A stretch of DNA of 64,000 bases from Melioribacteraceae bacterium 4301-Me. GTDB lineage: Bacteria; Bacteroidota; Ignavibacteria; Ignavibacteriales; Melioribacteraceae. Below the pieces are notes generated by a model. That model saw only the letters and a list, made by a program, of their open reading frames with translations, was not told the origin of the DNA and ran no database searches. A program made the translations under genes and the position numbers. The stretch spans positions 372,001-436,000 of the forward strand of contig JBGORM010000002.1 in assembly GCA_041538185.1 (NCBI GenBank), written 5' to 3'. Numbering within the stretch: the stretch's first letter is position 1; each line of letters opens with the position of its first letter. Of this stretch, positions 44,443 to 53,853 are shown piece after piece.

Positions 44443-46902
44443 ATGAACAAGCTTGACATTTTGTTAAAGTATAAAAAGCGAATTTACCTTGTTTGTATAG
44501 TGATTGGTTTATCAATTGTGCTTTTATTTGGAGGTTTTTCCAATCAGCTGAATCGAGATTTTGAGAAGTTATTTTATAAGGTATTGCCAAATAAAGAGCT
44601 TGATAAAAGTATAATTTTAATTACAATTGATTCTAATGATATAGAAACACTCGGCGGCTGGCCTCTTAAACGAAGTTATTATGCTTTGCTTATAAATAAA
44701 TTGTCACAGTTGAAAACTAAAGTAATAGGCTTAGAGATAATGTTGTCTGACCGAACCCCACTTCAGTCTGTTTATAACGATTTACTGAACGATGAATTGA
44801 AAAAAGCTAATAATGTTGTACTCTCATCTGTTGTTATTAAACTTAAAAATGAAACTTTGCACGATTCTATAATTTTCTCTCAACCTAAGTATTTTGTCCC
44901 ATCCTTAAAATCCGGGCATTTAGATTATTTTGTTTCAGATGGAATTTATATCCCGACAAAAATTGCTTTTGGCGATTCCTATGAAAAATCTTTTTCCTCT
45001 GTCATTTCAGAGTTTATGAACAAAAAAGCTGATGACCTAGTTGAAGTAAATTTTTATAACAGCTGGAAAAATTTCACAAGATATAGCCTTTTAGATTTTT
45101 TCTCTATGATTGATAACAATAATAATGAACTAAAGAATTTCCGAAATAAAGCAATTCTTATTGGAGTTACTGACCCTTCAATTGCAAAGCATATTCAAAC
45201 AAATTTTGATGATAACTTACCAGGCATTGCTCTTCATGCTTTTGCGGTAGATAATATCCTAACAGAACGCTCAATAAACTATAAAGCAAAACCAATTGTT
45301 AATACTATTGTGCTGTTATTTTTAATAATATTAACACAATTAAATATTGATGAAAAAGTTTTTAAGATATATTTAATGACTACAGTACTTTATTTAATTG
45401 TGTCAGTAGTTTTACTGTATTTTTTTTATATACAATTTAATTACTCGGCATTTATCATCCCTCTTTTATTTTTGTTTTCTTTTGATTCTGTGATGTACAT
45501 GCTCAAAAACAAAATTTATTTAAGGGAAAGCTTATCACAGTCAGAAATCTTAAAACTTTCTCTAAAACGAAAAGAAGAACAGTTAAAAAAACTTCAGAAG
45601 GAATTAGACCTTGCAGAAAACTCACAGCCAAGCGAATTAATTGCCAAAGTTAATTATCTTAAAAATGCTGTAGCAAAACTCCAGAAAGAACAGCTAAATA
45701 ATGAGCCAGCTGAAGCAATAAATGAAGTTGAAATTAAAAATTTTCATGGGTTGGTCTACAAAAGTAAGCTGATGGACGATGTTGTAAGTTTAATTGAAAA
45801 AGTTGCCCAAAGCGATGCAACAGTATTAATAGAAGGTGAAAGTGGAAGTGGCAAAGAATTAGCAGCAAGGGCGATACATAAATTGAGTAAAAGAAGTAAA
45901 AATAATTTTATTGCTGTCAATTGCGCTGCTTTAACTGAATCCCTGCTGGAAAGTGAATTGTTTGGACATGTAAAAGGTTCTTTTACTAATGCTGTGGCCG
46001 ACAAAAAAGGTAAATTCGAATTGGCTGATAATGGTACGATTTTTCTGGATGAGATTGGAGAGACAAGTGAAAATTTTCAGGCTAAACTTTTAAGAGTAAT
46101 TCAATTCGGCGAAATAGCTAAAGTTGGTTCAACTTCTAATTTAAAAGTAGATGTAAGAATTATTGCTGCTACAAATAAAAATCTTGAACAACTGGTAAAA
46201 GAAAAAAAATTTAGGGAAGACCTTTTCTATCGCTTAAATGTTATTAAAATTTCTATGCCAAGCTTGAGGGATAGGAAAGAAGATATTGAAGTTCTTGCAA
46301 ATTATTTTGTTGGATTAGAAGACGCAGGACTGAAATTATCAAAAGGGGTCGTTGACGTGCTTAAATTGTACGAATGGAAAGGCAATGTGAGAGAGTTAGA
46401 ATCTGTTTTGAAAAGAGCAGTAATTTTGGCAAAAGCAGAAAATAGAAAGATTATTAAACTGCATGACTTGCCGCAGCAAATTGCTAAAACAGACAACATT
46501 GAATTAGAAATGTTAATTTTGGAATCGCTTAGAGAAAAACAATTTTCACATTCTTCTATCAATGAAACAGCAAAAGAATTGAACAATTTAAGTAGGACAG
46601 TCGTGGCAGAAAATTTACGTGGGATGTTCTTTAAGGTATTCTATGAATCTAATTTTAACTTTGAAACGGCAGTTAGAAAGCTTGCAGATTCAAATGACGA
46701 AAAAGTATTAGAAAGAGTATCTTCTAAAGCTGAAATCTACTTGAAAAATGTATCTAAAGATTTAGTGAAATACCCTAATAGACCTTTTGAGGAAATTAAA
46801 CCCAAGATTATATCTAAATACAAGAATCTGCCCTCTAAGTTTCATTACTACTTTGATGAATTTATAAAATACCTCCTCGAAAATTCACCTGGAAAATTTT
46901 GA
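44443..46902 (+). CDS. CHASE2 membrane sensor fused to a sigma-54-type AAA+ ATPase
   Basis: An 819-residue protein. TM1 is about residues 14-33, and a periplasmic CHASE2 domain runs about 35-280 (IDSNDIETLGGWPLKRSYYA). Two or three TM helices occupy about 283-355, and a coiled coil about 362-420. The AAA+ domain (about 432-665) has Walker A G465-K471 and Walker B FLDE at 534-537. The loop that touches sigma-54, normally GAFTGA, reads GSFTNA (512-517). The tail of about 150 residues lacks an obvious Fis helix-turn-helix, though SINETAKELNNLSRTVVAEN might be one. It would be a one-component, membrane-tethered transcription activator sensing an extracytoplasmic signal. The signal and targets are unknown. 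Confidence 0.82.
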   Translation: MNKLDILLKYKKRIYLVCIVIGLSIVLLFGGFSNQLNRDFEKLFYKVLPNKELDKSIILITIDSNDIETLGGWPLKRSYYALLINKLSQLKTKVIGLEIMLSDRTPLQSVYNDLLNDELKKANNVVLSSVVIKLKNETLHDSIIFSQPKYFVPSLKSGHLDYFVSDGIYIPTKIAFGDSYEKSFSSVISEFMNKKADDLVEVNFYNSWKNFTRYSLLDFFSMIDNNNNELKNFRNKAILIGVTDPSIAKHIQTNFDDNLPGIALHAFAVDNILTERSINYKAKPIVNTIVLLFLIILTQLNIDEKVFKIYLMTTVLYLIVSVVLLYFFYIQFNYSAFIIPLLFLFSFDSVMYMLKNKIYLRESLSQSEILKLSLKRKEEQLKKLQKELDLAENSQPSELIAKVNYLKNAVAKLQKEQLNNEPAEAINEVEIKNFHGLVYKSKLMDDVVSLIEKVAQSDATVLIEGESGSGKELAARAIHKLSKRSKNNFIAVNCAALTESLLESELFGHVKGSFTNAVADKKGKFELADNGTIFLDEIGETSENFQAKLLRVIQFGEIAKVGSTSNLKVDVRIIAATNKNLEQLVKEKKFREDLFYRLNVIKISMPSLRDRKEDIEVLANYFVGLEDAGLKLSKGVVDVLKLYEWKGNVRELESVLKRAVILAKAENRKIIKLHDLPQQIAKTDNIELEMLILESLREKQFSHSSINETAKELNNLSRTVVAENLRGMFFKVFYESNFNFETAVRKLADSNDEKVLERVSSKAEIYLKNVSKDLVKYPNRPFEEIKPKIISKYKNLPSKFHYYFDEFIKYLLENSPGKF

Positions 46903-47055
46903 TTTCAGGCATTCTTTGATTTTTACCAGGCAAATCAACTTCTCAAATCTTTGTTTTTCGTTGAATTTTTAACACTATGAGCACAATGTAATCTGGTATG
47001 AGATATGATATTCTGTAAATAAACAAGAAATTCATTCACAAAAAAGGGGTTAAAA

Positions 47056-48126
47056 ATGAGACGTTTAATTTCTTATTCGATAGTTTTAATGTTATTTGTA
47101 TTAATTGTATTTTCAGCTTCGGGTTGTAAAAACGAAGACTCAGTGGTTGCACCTAATGGAAACACTAATCTTCAACAGGCTCTCGAAAAAATTACAAATA
47201 ATGATCAATCTGTCCAGTCTTTTGAAGATAACTATAACGAAGAACAAGCAATGAGTCTTGCAAAAACTCAACTTGCTAAAGAACTCTATCCAATTAAAAT
47301 TGGACAAAGAATGGAATTAGCCAACCGCCAATTAACAATTGATTATGGCGATTCTACTGCAGTCGGTACTCTAACCTCTACTTACAATGGTAAGTTGTTT
47401 ATACTTGCTGCATTTAATTCTTCAACTACTACAAGATCTGGCTACCCTTTGCCGGATACCTTAGTAACAAAAAGCTTCACGACCATAATTACAAGAAAAA
47501 TTCAATATGTAAAAGTTGATAATACTGGAGATAATTTAATTGACTGGAAAATTTCAGCAATATCGCTTCCTCAGGGAGGGACAGAAAATTCTGGCGTTAC
47601 TATTAAAACCCTTACTTTAATAAATCCAGATGGCTCTGTTTTAGTAATCGATTCACCTAATAACTTTTTCTTTGATAAAGGTCCCCGCAGTGAAAACAAT
47701 AATTACTCTGGTGGTAATAATAGCAATAATGGGCAAAGCGGTAACATGATGGGGCAAAATGGTCACATGGGAAACGGTAATAATCAATTTGGACTTTCAC
47801 ATAGGGTAATGTTCCCAATATTTGGTATGAATCAACCAGTTAAAGTGCAGGTTGAACTTGAAAGCGCTTATGCAGATACGGACTTAGTTACAATTACACA
47901 TGGCGCTATGTTGGGTGGATTGGGAAGAGAAAAAGCAAAACTAAACTTAATTTCTGAGACTAATAATGGCGGAACGTATACAAGAGTGTTTGAAGGGAAA
48001 TGGTTTACAAACATGCACGGCGGTTATATGCATGCCGTCTTAAATGCATTGCCACATAAGTCAGTTTATGATAGCGATGCATCTGTTGAAGAAAATACAT
48101 GGGGTGTTCCTTACTTGGTGAGATGA
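47056..48126 (+). CDS. Uncharacterised lipoprotein with Asn/Gly/Met-rich segment
   Basis: A 356-residue predicted lipoprotein with lipobox cysteine C24 (FSASGC). Residues about 215-245 form a low-complexity stretch of Asn, Gly, Ser and Met with a few His residues. The rest looks beta-rich, and I do not recognise a domain. The ATG has AGGGG upstream (AAAAAGGGG). A Rho-independent terminator follows at 48150, so it is probably a unit of its own, downstream of the CHASE2 gene. The function is unknown. Confidence 0.75.
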   Translation: MRRLISYSIVLMLFVLIVFSASGCKNEDSVVAPNGNTNLQQALEKITNNDQSVQSFEDNYNEEQAMSLAKTQLAKELYPIKIGQRMELANRQLTIDYGDSTAVGTLTSTYNGKLFILAAFNSSTTTRSGYPLPDTLVTKSFTTIITRKIQYVKVDNTGDNLIDWKISAISLPQGGTENSGVTIKTLTLINPDGSVLVIDSPNNFFFDKGPRSENNNYSGGNNSNNGQSGNMMGQNGHMGNGNNQFGLSHRVMFPIFGMNQPVKVQVELESAYADTDLVTITHGAMLGGLGREKAKLNLISETNNGGTYTRVFEGKWFTNMHGGYMHAVLNALPHKSVYDSDASVEENTWGVPYLVR

Positions 48127-48149
48127 TAAATAATTAGGTTGTCTTTTAG

Positions 48150-48183
48150 AAAGCGGGAAAGAACCTTACTTCCCGCTTTTTAT
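48150..48183 (+). terminator. Rho-independent terminator
   Basis: AAAGCGGGA (48150-48158) pairs with TCCCGCTTT (48171-48179), giving a 9-bp stem with a 12-base loop, followed by more T. It ends the lipoprotein transcript and separates it from the next three genes. Confidence 0.85.
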
Positions 48184-48243
48184 TGTATATAACCATTTAT
48201 TATGCAATTGAATATGATTAAAACCAATTATAATTTTTACTAC

Positions 48244-49170
48244 ATGAATATAATTTTTAGAAATATTGTTTTCATTACTATTGCTGTTTTAACCTTTTCG
48301 TGCAATAAACCTTTACCCACTGAATTACTAGATGACACTTTATCCGAAGAGCAAAATTTGCAAATTGAATCTGCTTCACCTGAGCCTTCTACTTATATTT
48401 ATGCAAATGGTTATGATACCACAGGAATTCTTCAACCTTTTTTTGATAAATCAACTTTAATTAATGTAAGCGGGATAAGAAATACTTTTAATAACCAAAC
48501 TGTATTTATGGCTAATTATTCGGCTGATTTTTACGATACTAATCTTGCAATTAAAAATATGCACGGACGATTAGTAGGTTTTCGGACGAGAATGATGGGG
48601 ACAGTGAAATTTAATAATATTACTGCTGATAAAATACCGCTAAGAATTCGCTATATGGATAATGGCAAGATGATTGATACTACAATTGGATTTCACTTTG
48701 TCTTAAGAAATAACAACATGATGCACCCAAATGATATTCTAAACTTTCCTTATAATTCATTTGTTAATTTTAGAATTGATGTTCAACAAGGGAACCACTT
48801 TCAGTACAACATACCAACTCCTCCTGAAATTATAGGACACCTAAAAGTAGAAGGAACCAGGGCAAAAAAGAATCTAAAAATCGAGATTAGTTGGAATGCT
48901 TTGAGGTCTGGAAAAATTAATATGGTTGTTGGTATTTTTGATCCAATTACTCAAAATGTTTTTCCGTATTACAAAATAACTGCAGCAGATAATGGCAATG
49001 CAGTATTACCTTTAAGTTTGTTAGAAAAACTGCCAATTCAAGGTCAACAGCAATTAGTAATTACATTAATAAGAAAAATAGAAATAGAAATTCAAAACAA
49101 TCAATTACTAAAAGATAACCTAATTGTTTCGCAGAGTATTCATAATATTAAGGTCCAATTACCGAATTAG
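48244..49170 (+). CDS. Uncharacterised lipoprotein
   Basis: A 308-residue predicted lipoprotein with lipobox cysteine C20 (VLTFSC). The protein is probably mostly beta-stranded and has a polar N-terminal linker. I recognise no domain. An in-frame ATG at 48202 would add 14 residues; the start at 48244 is preferred because it sets the signal peptide correctly. Its last 47 bases overlap the start of the next gene in another frame, which suggests tight coupling with the outer-membrane/transglutaminase protein. Confidence 0.7.
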   Translation: MNIIFRNIVFITIAVLTFSCNKPLPTELLDDTLSEEQNLQIESASPEPSTYIYANGYDTTGILQPFFDKSTLINVSGIRNTFNNQTVFMANYSADFYDTNLAIKNMHGRLVGFRTRMMGTVKFNNITADKIPLRIRYMDNGKMIDTTIGFHFVLRNNNMMHPNDILNFPYNSFVNFRIDVQQGNHFQYNIPTPPEIIGHLKVEGTRAKKNLKIEISWNALRSGKINMVVGIFDPITQNVFPYYKITAADNGNAVLPLSLLEKLPIQGQQQLVITLIRKIEIEIQNNQLLKDNLIVSQSIHNIKVQLPN

Positions 49171-51154
49171 TGCTTTTTTAATATTTTTTTTAATTCTGAG
49201 TAGTGGTCAACTGCACCTGTTAGGTCAGCAAACATATGACCCTCTTGGAAATGTGCAAAATAATTCAAATTCGGCGTTTAGATTGAATGGAATTGAATCA
49301 AATATTGCAAATTATAATTTAACGAGAGATTGGGAATTTTCAATTGTGTTTGCCAATTATTTAGCATCTAATTTAAATGGAAGTTTATATTCCATCTCGT
49401 TATCCAAAAAATTCGAACCCCATTATTTTTACTTGCGGTATACACCTGGCTATCAAAAACAATTTGTATTTTCTTCCGGAATAGTTCTCAAGCTCAATAA
49501 CAATGTAGATGTTGAATCACAACTTAAAACCAATTTAACTTATCAAGAATTGTTTGGATTCGGTTATTCCTACAACATTTCTAACAAATTCACCGCAGGT
49601 TTTTCACTGCAATATTTCACTCAACAATTTACTGAAGAACAGCCTGATGCACATTTTTCAGATACTCTTAATTATTTAACTACTAGTACTCTTATAACAA
49701 ATGATAATTTTTTTAATATCAATGTGGGCTTTTCCTATAAATTGTCCGAGCATTTAAGGCTTGGAATTTTTTCAGAAAATCTTATGACTTTAGATGAACA
49801 AAAGGAAAAATCTGTTTTTTCACTTAGAAAAGATAAAGGTGCTGCTTTCTTAATAGGATATAGCCCCAGCAACTACATCTCTTTTAGTTCAATAGTTGAA
49901 TCAAGTTCATCCTTCCAATTTGGGATTAACAGTTCTGCCAAGTTATTTGATGGCATAATTTCACTTGGAATAAATTTTCTTCATGATAAATACCAGGAAC
50001 CATTTATTACAGCGTTTCAGCCAATAATTAATTTTTCATTAGAACCGTTCAGTGTTACAATTGGTGCTACAAAGTATTTTAAAGACAGGTCCAACAGTCA
50101 ATCACTATCAAAATTTTTAGCCGAAGGTATTAATAGTGTGATTAATAATCGATATTCAAATGATAAGATTTACACCGCTGTTAATTTTGCTTTATCGTTC
50201 GTTCCTCAAAAGTTAGTTAAAATTATTGATGTAGATGTTTTGAGTGAGGTTTATCCAACGCTATCTGAAGAGTATTTAACCAACCCAATAGCTAAAGGGA
50301 GGGTGATAAATGTTACCGATAAATTTGTAACTGTCAGACCAGCTTGTTCAGTAGAAGGGGTAACTGATGGAAAAATTTACTCGCCTGCAGTTAATATTCC
50401 TCCGCACGATACTGCTGAGGTCCCGTTTTTTATTATTTTTAATAATAATGCTGAAAGCATTGCTAAAAGAGAAATAGCTCAAATTAATTTTTATGTAACA
50501 ACTGTTAACCGTGACCCTGATGATGTTTTACAGAAACCGATATTAATTAATGATATTAACAGTTGGGATGGCATTGTTTCGCATCTTAGGTATTTTGTAA
50601 GAAAAAACTTGTCATTTGCAGAAAAATATGCCAAGGAAATACTTTCTCAGAATCAATCATTTTTAACAAAAGTTAAACCCGAAGTGGAAATTTTTCAAAA
50701 AGTAAAAGTTCTTTATAATAATTTTATTAAGGGGATGATTTACGTAGCCGACCCGCGCGCTTCTGCAGAAAAAGTTCAGTTTCTGGAAGAAACACTAAAA
50801 TTAAAAGGCGGCGATTGTGATGACTTTAGTTCTGCTTTCAGCAGTATTTTAGAAAGTATAGGAATACAAACTGCTTTTGTAGATTTTAAAGCTGAGGATG
50901 GTGTAAGTCACGTTAATATTATCTTTGATACTGAACTTCCACCTGAAAAAGCTTTTCTAATAACAAATAATGATAAGAAATATTTCATTAGAAAAAATGC
51001 AGAAGGTAAAGATGAAGTGTGGATTCCATTAGAGACTACCGTTTTAACTAGCTTCGAAGACGCTTGGTCAGCAGGTGTAGAAAAATTCAATAAAGAAGCT
51101 TTAGATAATTATGGTCTTGCTAAAGGTAAAGTTGAAATTCATGAGGTTTATTAA
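49124..51154 (+). CDS. Outer-membrane barrel-like protein with C-terminal transglutaminase-like domain
   Basis: A 676-residue exported protein. The signal segment (about 13-34) is followed by a beta-rich region with barrel-like repeats up to about residue 360. A beta-sandwich linker (about 365-460) and a transglutaminase/cysteine-protease-like domain (about 480-676) follow. The catalytic Cys is C565 in GGDCDDFSS and the His is H596 in SHVNII; the acid position WIPLETT carries Glu637 where Asp is usual. The start is TTG at 49124: no other start codon lies before the signal segment. It is probably outer-membrane anchored, with the enzyme domain facing the periplasm or the outside. A FecR-domain gene follows after 23 bases. 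Confidence 0.72.
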   Translation: MFRRVFIILRSNYRISAFLIFFLILSSGQLHLLGQQTYDPLGNVQNNSNSAFRLNGIESNIANYNLTRDWEFSIVFANYLASNLNGSLYSISLSKKFEPHYFYLRYTPGYQKQFVFSSGIVLKLNNNVDVESQLKTNLTYQELFGFGYSYNISNKFTAGFSLQYFTQQFTEEQPDAHFSDTLNYLTTSTLITNDNFFNINVGFSYKLSEHLRLGIFSENLMTLDEQKEKSVFSLRKDKGAAFLIGYSPSNYISFSSIVESSSSFQFGINSSAKLFDGIISLGINFLHDKYQEPFITAFQPIINFSLEPFSVTIGATKYFKDRSNSQSLSKFLAEGINSVINNRYSNDKIYTAVNFALSFVPQKLVKIIDVDVLSEVYPTLSEEYLTNPIAKGRVINVTDKFVTVRPACSVEGVTDGKIYSPAVNIPPHDTAEVPFFIIFNNNAESIAKREIAQINFYVTTVNRDPDDVLQKPILINDINSWDGIVSHLRYFVRKNLSFAEKYAKEILSQNQSFLTKVKPEVEIFQKVKVLYNNFIKGMIYVADPRASAEKVQFLEETLKLKGGDCDDFSSAFSSILESIGIQTAFVDFKAEDGVSHVNIIFDTELPPEKAFLITNNDKKYFIRKNAEGKDEVWIPLETTVLTSFEDAWSAGVEKFNKEALDNYGLAKGKVEIHEVY

Positions 51155-51177
51155 TGAGTTTATAGGAGAAATCTACA

Positions 51178-51861
51178 ATGAAAAGGATTATTCTTTTTTT
51201 AATTTTATTTCCAGTTATAATTTTCTGCCAGGAGTTTACGGTAGAAAAAGTCTCTGGCGATGTTCGTGTGATGAAAGGGACAAACGAGATTTGGATACCA
51301 GTAAAAATTGGTGATAAACTTAGCGGAGATGATTTAATTACTACAGGCAGCAAGGCTGTTATTCAGATTAGTCGCTCCGGCAAAAAGTTTATTTTAGGGT
51401 CGAATTCTGCTTTGGAAGTGAATTTGATAAAAAAAATTTCTATTAATGAATTGCTGCTTGCCTTAGCTATGGAAGAAATTAGAAATGTGCCAAAGATAAA
51501 AAGTAATGGTAATTTTAAAAATACGGCAGTCTACGGAAAAGAAATAAGGCCAAATGAAACGGAGATTAATATTAGCAATGACTTGGGAGTGAAAAGATTA
51601 AATGGTGCAATGCAGCTTGCTGAAAGTGGTTATAAAGAGACAGCGATTCTTTTTGCAAGGGAAACATATAGAAAGTACCCTTCAACAAAAAATTTGATAT
51701 CAAACAGATTGTTTTTTGTTGATATATTAATTGATTTAGGGCTTTACTCTGAAGCTGATTCAGAATTAGCCCAAATTAAGCAGCTTAATTTGACTTCCGT
51801 TGAAAAAGATGAAGTAAACAAAAGAATCGATAAAATAAAGTTTGAGGAAATTTCAAGATAG
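51178..51861 (+). CDS. FecR-domain exported protein
   Basis: A 227-residue protein with a signal peptide (1-18). Residues about 20-95 form a FecR-like domain: VEKVSGDVRVMKGTNEIWIPVKIGDKLSGDDLITT is the classic opening. The C-terminal half (about 130-225) is helical and TPR-like (LAESGYKETAILFARETYRKYP). Such FecR proteins often sit near CHASE2 sensors, and one lies 4 kb upstream here. AGGAG upstream supports the ATG. It is last in its transcript and convergent with rtcB, 13 bases away. Confidence 0.85.
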   Translation: MKRIILFLILFPVIIFCQEFTVEKVSGDVRVMKGTNEIWIPVKIGDKLSGDDLITTGSKAVIQISRSGKKFILGSNSALEVNLIKKISINELLLALAMEEIRNVPKIKSNGNFKNTAVYGKEIRPNETEINISNDLGVKRLNGAMQLAESGYKETAILFARETYRKYPSTKNLISNRLFFVDILIDLGLYSEADSELAQIKQLNLTSVEKDEVNKRIDKIKFEEISR

Positions 51862-51874
51862 TTTGAAACAAAAT

Positions 51875-53329
51875 TTATCCTTTAATTACACCGATGGGCT
51901 TTAACTTTGCAACTTTAGTACTTATTCCTGCATTATGCATTACATCAACAACTTCAGAAACATCTTTATAAGCTTGTGGCATTTCTTCTGCAATAGTTCT
52001 AAATCCTTTAGCTTGGATTACAATCCCTTGCTTATTTAGTTCGCTCAATAAATCTTTTCCTTTTGCTTCTTTCATTGCTTTGTGGCGACTTTGCAATCTT
52101 CCGGCACCATGACATGAACTGCCAAATGTTTCTTGCATGGCTTTTTCTGTGCCAGCACAAACAAACGAATATCTTCCCATATCACCTGGAATTAAGACTG
52201 GTTGGCCTGATGTTTTATATTTTTCAGGAATAAACTTGTTTTTAGGAGGGAAGGCACGGGTAGCACCTTTACGGTGAACACAAACTTTTTTCATTTTACC
52301 ATCAATTTCGTGTTCTTCTACTTTGGCGATATTATGACATACATCGTAAATAAGACTAAAACCCAACTCGTTTTCAGAAATGTTAAATGTATCTTCAAAA
52401 CTTTTTTTTGCAAGATGCATTATTATCTGTCGATTATTCCACGCAAAGTTTGCTGCACATCTCATTGCACTTAAATAATCTTGCCCTTCTACAGATTTTA
52501 TAGGTGCACATGCTAATTGTTTATCTGGTAAGTTAAATGCGTATTTTTTTTCTAATGAGACGAGAGTTTTTAAATAGTCGTCACAAATTTGATAGCCTAA
52601 ACCGCGAGAGCCAGTATGAATTTGAATTACAATTTGGTCTTTGAACAAACCAAATATGCTGGCTTTTTCTCTATCAAAAATTTCTTCTACAATATCTACT
52701 TCGAGAAAATGATTGCCGGAGCCAAGAGTTCCAGCTTGATCTAATCCACGTTCTATAGCTTTTTCACTTACATTTGAAGGGTCAGCATCTTTTAAACATC
52801 CATTTTCTTCTGTAAGCAAAACATCTTCATCTTTTCCGAAACCATTTTCAATTGCCCAGTTAGAGCCCTTACGAAGAATTTTTTTTAATTCTTCTTTTGA
52901 GAGTTTTTTTATTGCCCCGCTTGCGCCAACTCCAGTAGGGATATTTTTAAAAAGATTTTCAACAAGTTTTTGAATTTTATTTTTTACCTCATTATAAATT
53001 AAATTTGTTTTTGCAAGACGAACTCCGCAGTTTATGTCGTAGCCTACACCGCCAGGAGAAATTACTCCGTTATCAATATCTGTTGCAGCTACGCCACCTA
53101 TCGGAAAACCATATCCCCAATGTATATCTGGCATAGCAAGACTGTATTTTTGAATCCCTGGCAAACATGCAACGTTAATTACTTGGTTAATGGCTTCATC
53201 GTTTTGGAGAGTTGTTTCTATCATTTTTTGAGAAGAATAAATTCTACCAGGGACAAGCATTCCACCAAACTTTGGAATTTCCCAAAGATTGTCGCTTATT
53301 TTTATTAATTCAATATCTCTAACTTTCAT
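51875..53329 (-). CDS. rtcB: RNA-splicing ligase RtcB
   Basis: A 484-residue RtcB. Metal-binding and catalytic residues are D98 and C101 (GYDINCGVR), H207 (GSGNHFLE), H238 (IHTGSRGLG) and the guanylated His H407 (SSCHGAGR). KGATRAFPP is also present. It joins 2',3'-cyclic phosphate or 3'-phosphate RNA ends to 5'-OH ends using GTP and manganese. The archease gene lies 42 bases upstream on the same strand and probably shares a promoter. All signature residues are present, so activity is expected. Confidence 0.96.
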   Translation of the reverse strand: MKVRDIELIKISDNLWEIPKFGGMLVPGRIYSSQKMIETTLQNDEAINQVINVACLPGIQKYSLAMPDIHWGYGFPIGGVAATDIDNGVISPGGVGYDINCGVRLAKTNLIYNEVKNKIQKLVENLFKNIPTGVGASGAIKKLSKEELKKILRKGSNWAIENGFGKDEDVLLTEENGCLKDADPSNVSEKAIERGLDQAGTLGSGNHFLEVDIVEEIFDREKASIFGLFKDQIVIQIHTGSRGLGYQICDDYLKTLVSLEKKYAFNLPDKQLACAPIKSVEGQDYLSAMRCAANFAWNNRQIIMHLAKKSFEDTFNISENELGFSLIYDVCHNIAKVEEHEIDGKMKKVCVHRKGATRAFPPKNKFIPEKYKTSGQPVLIPGDMGRYSFVCAGTEKAMQETFGSSCHGAGRLQSRHKAMKEAKGKDLLSELNKQGIVIQAKGFRTIAEEMPQAYKDVSEVVDVMHNAGISTKVAKLKPIGVIKG

Positions 53330-53371
53330 CGTACTATTCCTATATTTTATCTTTTCATTTTGCTTTATGAC

Positions 53372-53824
53372 TTAAATATCTAAAACAACTTTTGTAGAAT
53401 ATTTACCTTTTCTTTTTTCAATTTTCATCTGATGGAAAGTAATTGCCTTTATTTCTACTTTAAAATTACAAGCTTCAGCATCAATTTTGTTCCCTATAAG
53501 CTCACATGAGAGATTAATTTCACCATCTGCTTTGTTTATGCTCAATTTTTGGATGGTTGTAAAAATCCATTTTTTAAAAAATATAAGAAAATTTAACTGA
53601 TTGAGAAACTCAACCAATAATAGTTCAAGAGTTATTTCATTGCAATTAATGATTTTTGTTTCAGATTTGCTTCCGATATTGCTTAGTTCACATGCTACCT
53701 CTTTCAAAGCAAAAGCAGAATCTACAAATAAGCCTTCTAAAGTTTCAGACTCAACTTCGAAGGCAACATCCGCTGTGTGATCAAGAAATTTATACGGCAT
53801 AAATTCTTCAATTGTGGTGTGCAT
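53372..53824 (-). CDS. Archease
   Basis: A 150-residue archease. The N-terminal motif FLDHTADVAFEVESETLEGLF is diagnostic, and the C-terminal part has GNKIDAEACNFKVEIKAITFH. Archease speeds RtcB guanylation and multiple turnover. It directly precedes rtcB in the same direction, giving the two-gene RNA-repair unit. A second in-frame ATG eight codons in (53800) is equally near the family start, so the exact start is uncertain. Confidence 0.93.
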   Translation of the reverse strand: MHTTIEEFMPYKFLDHTADVAFEVESETLEGLFVDSAFALKEVACELSNIGSKSETKIINCNEITLELLLVEFLNQLNFLIFFKKWIFTTIQKLSINKADGEINLSCELIGNKIDAEACNFKVEIKAITFHQMKIEKRKGKYSTKVVLDI

Positions 53825-53853
53825 AAATTATGATTATTTAGATAAGATTCAAC

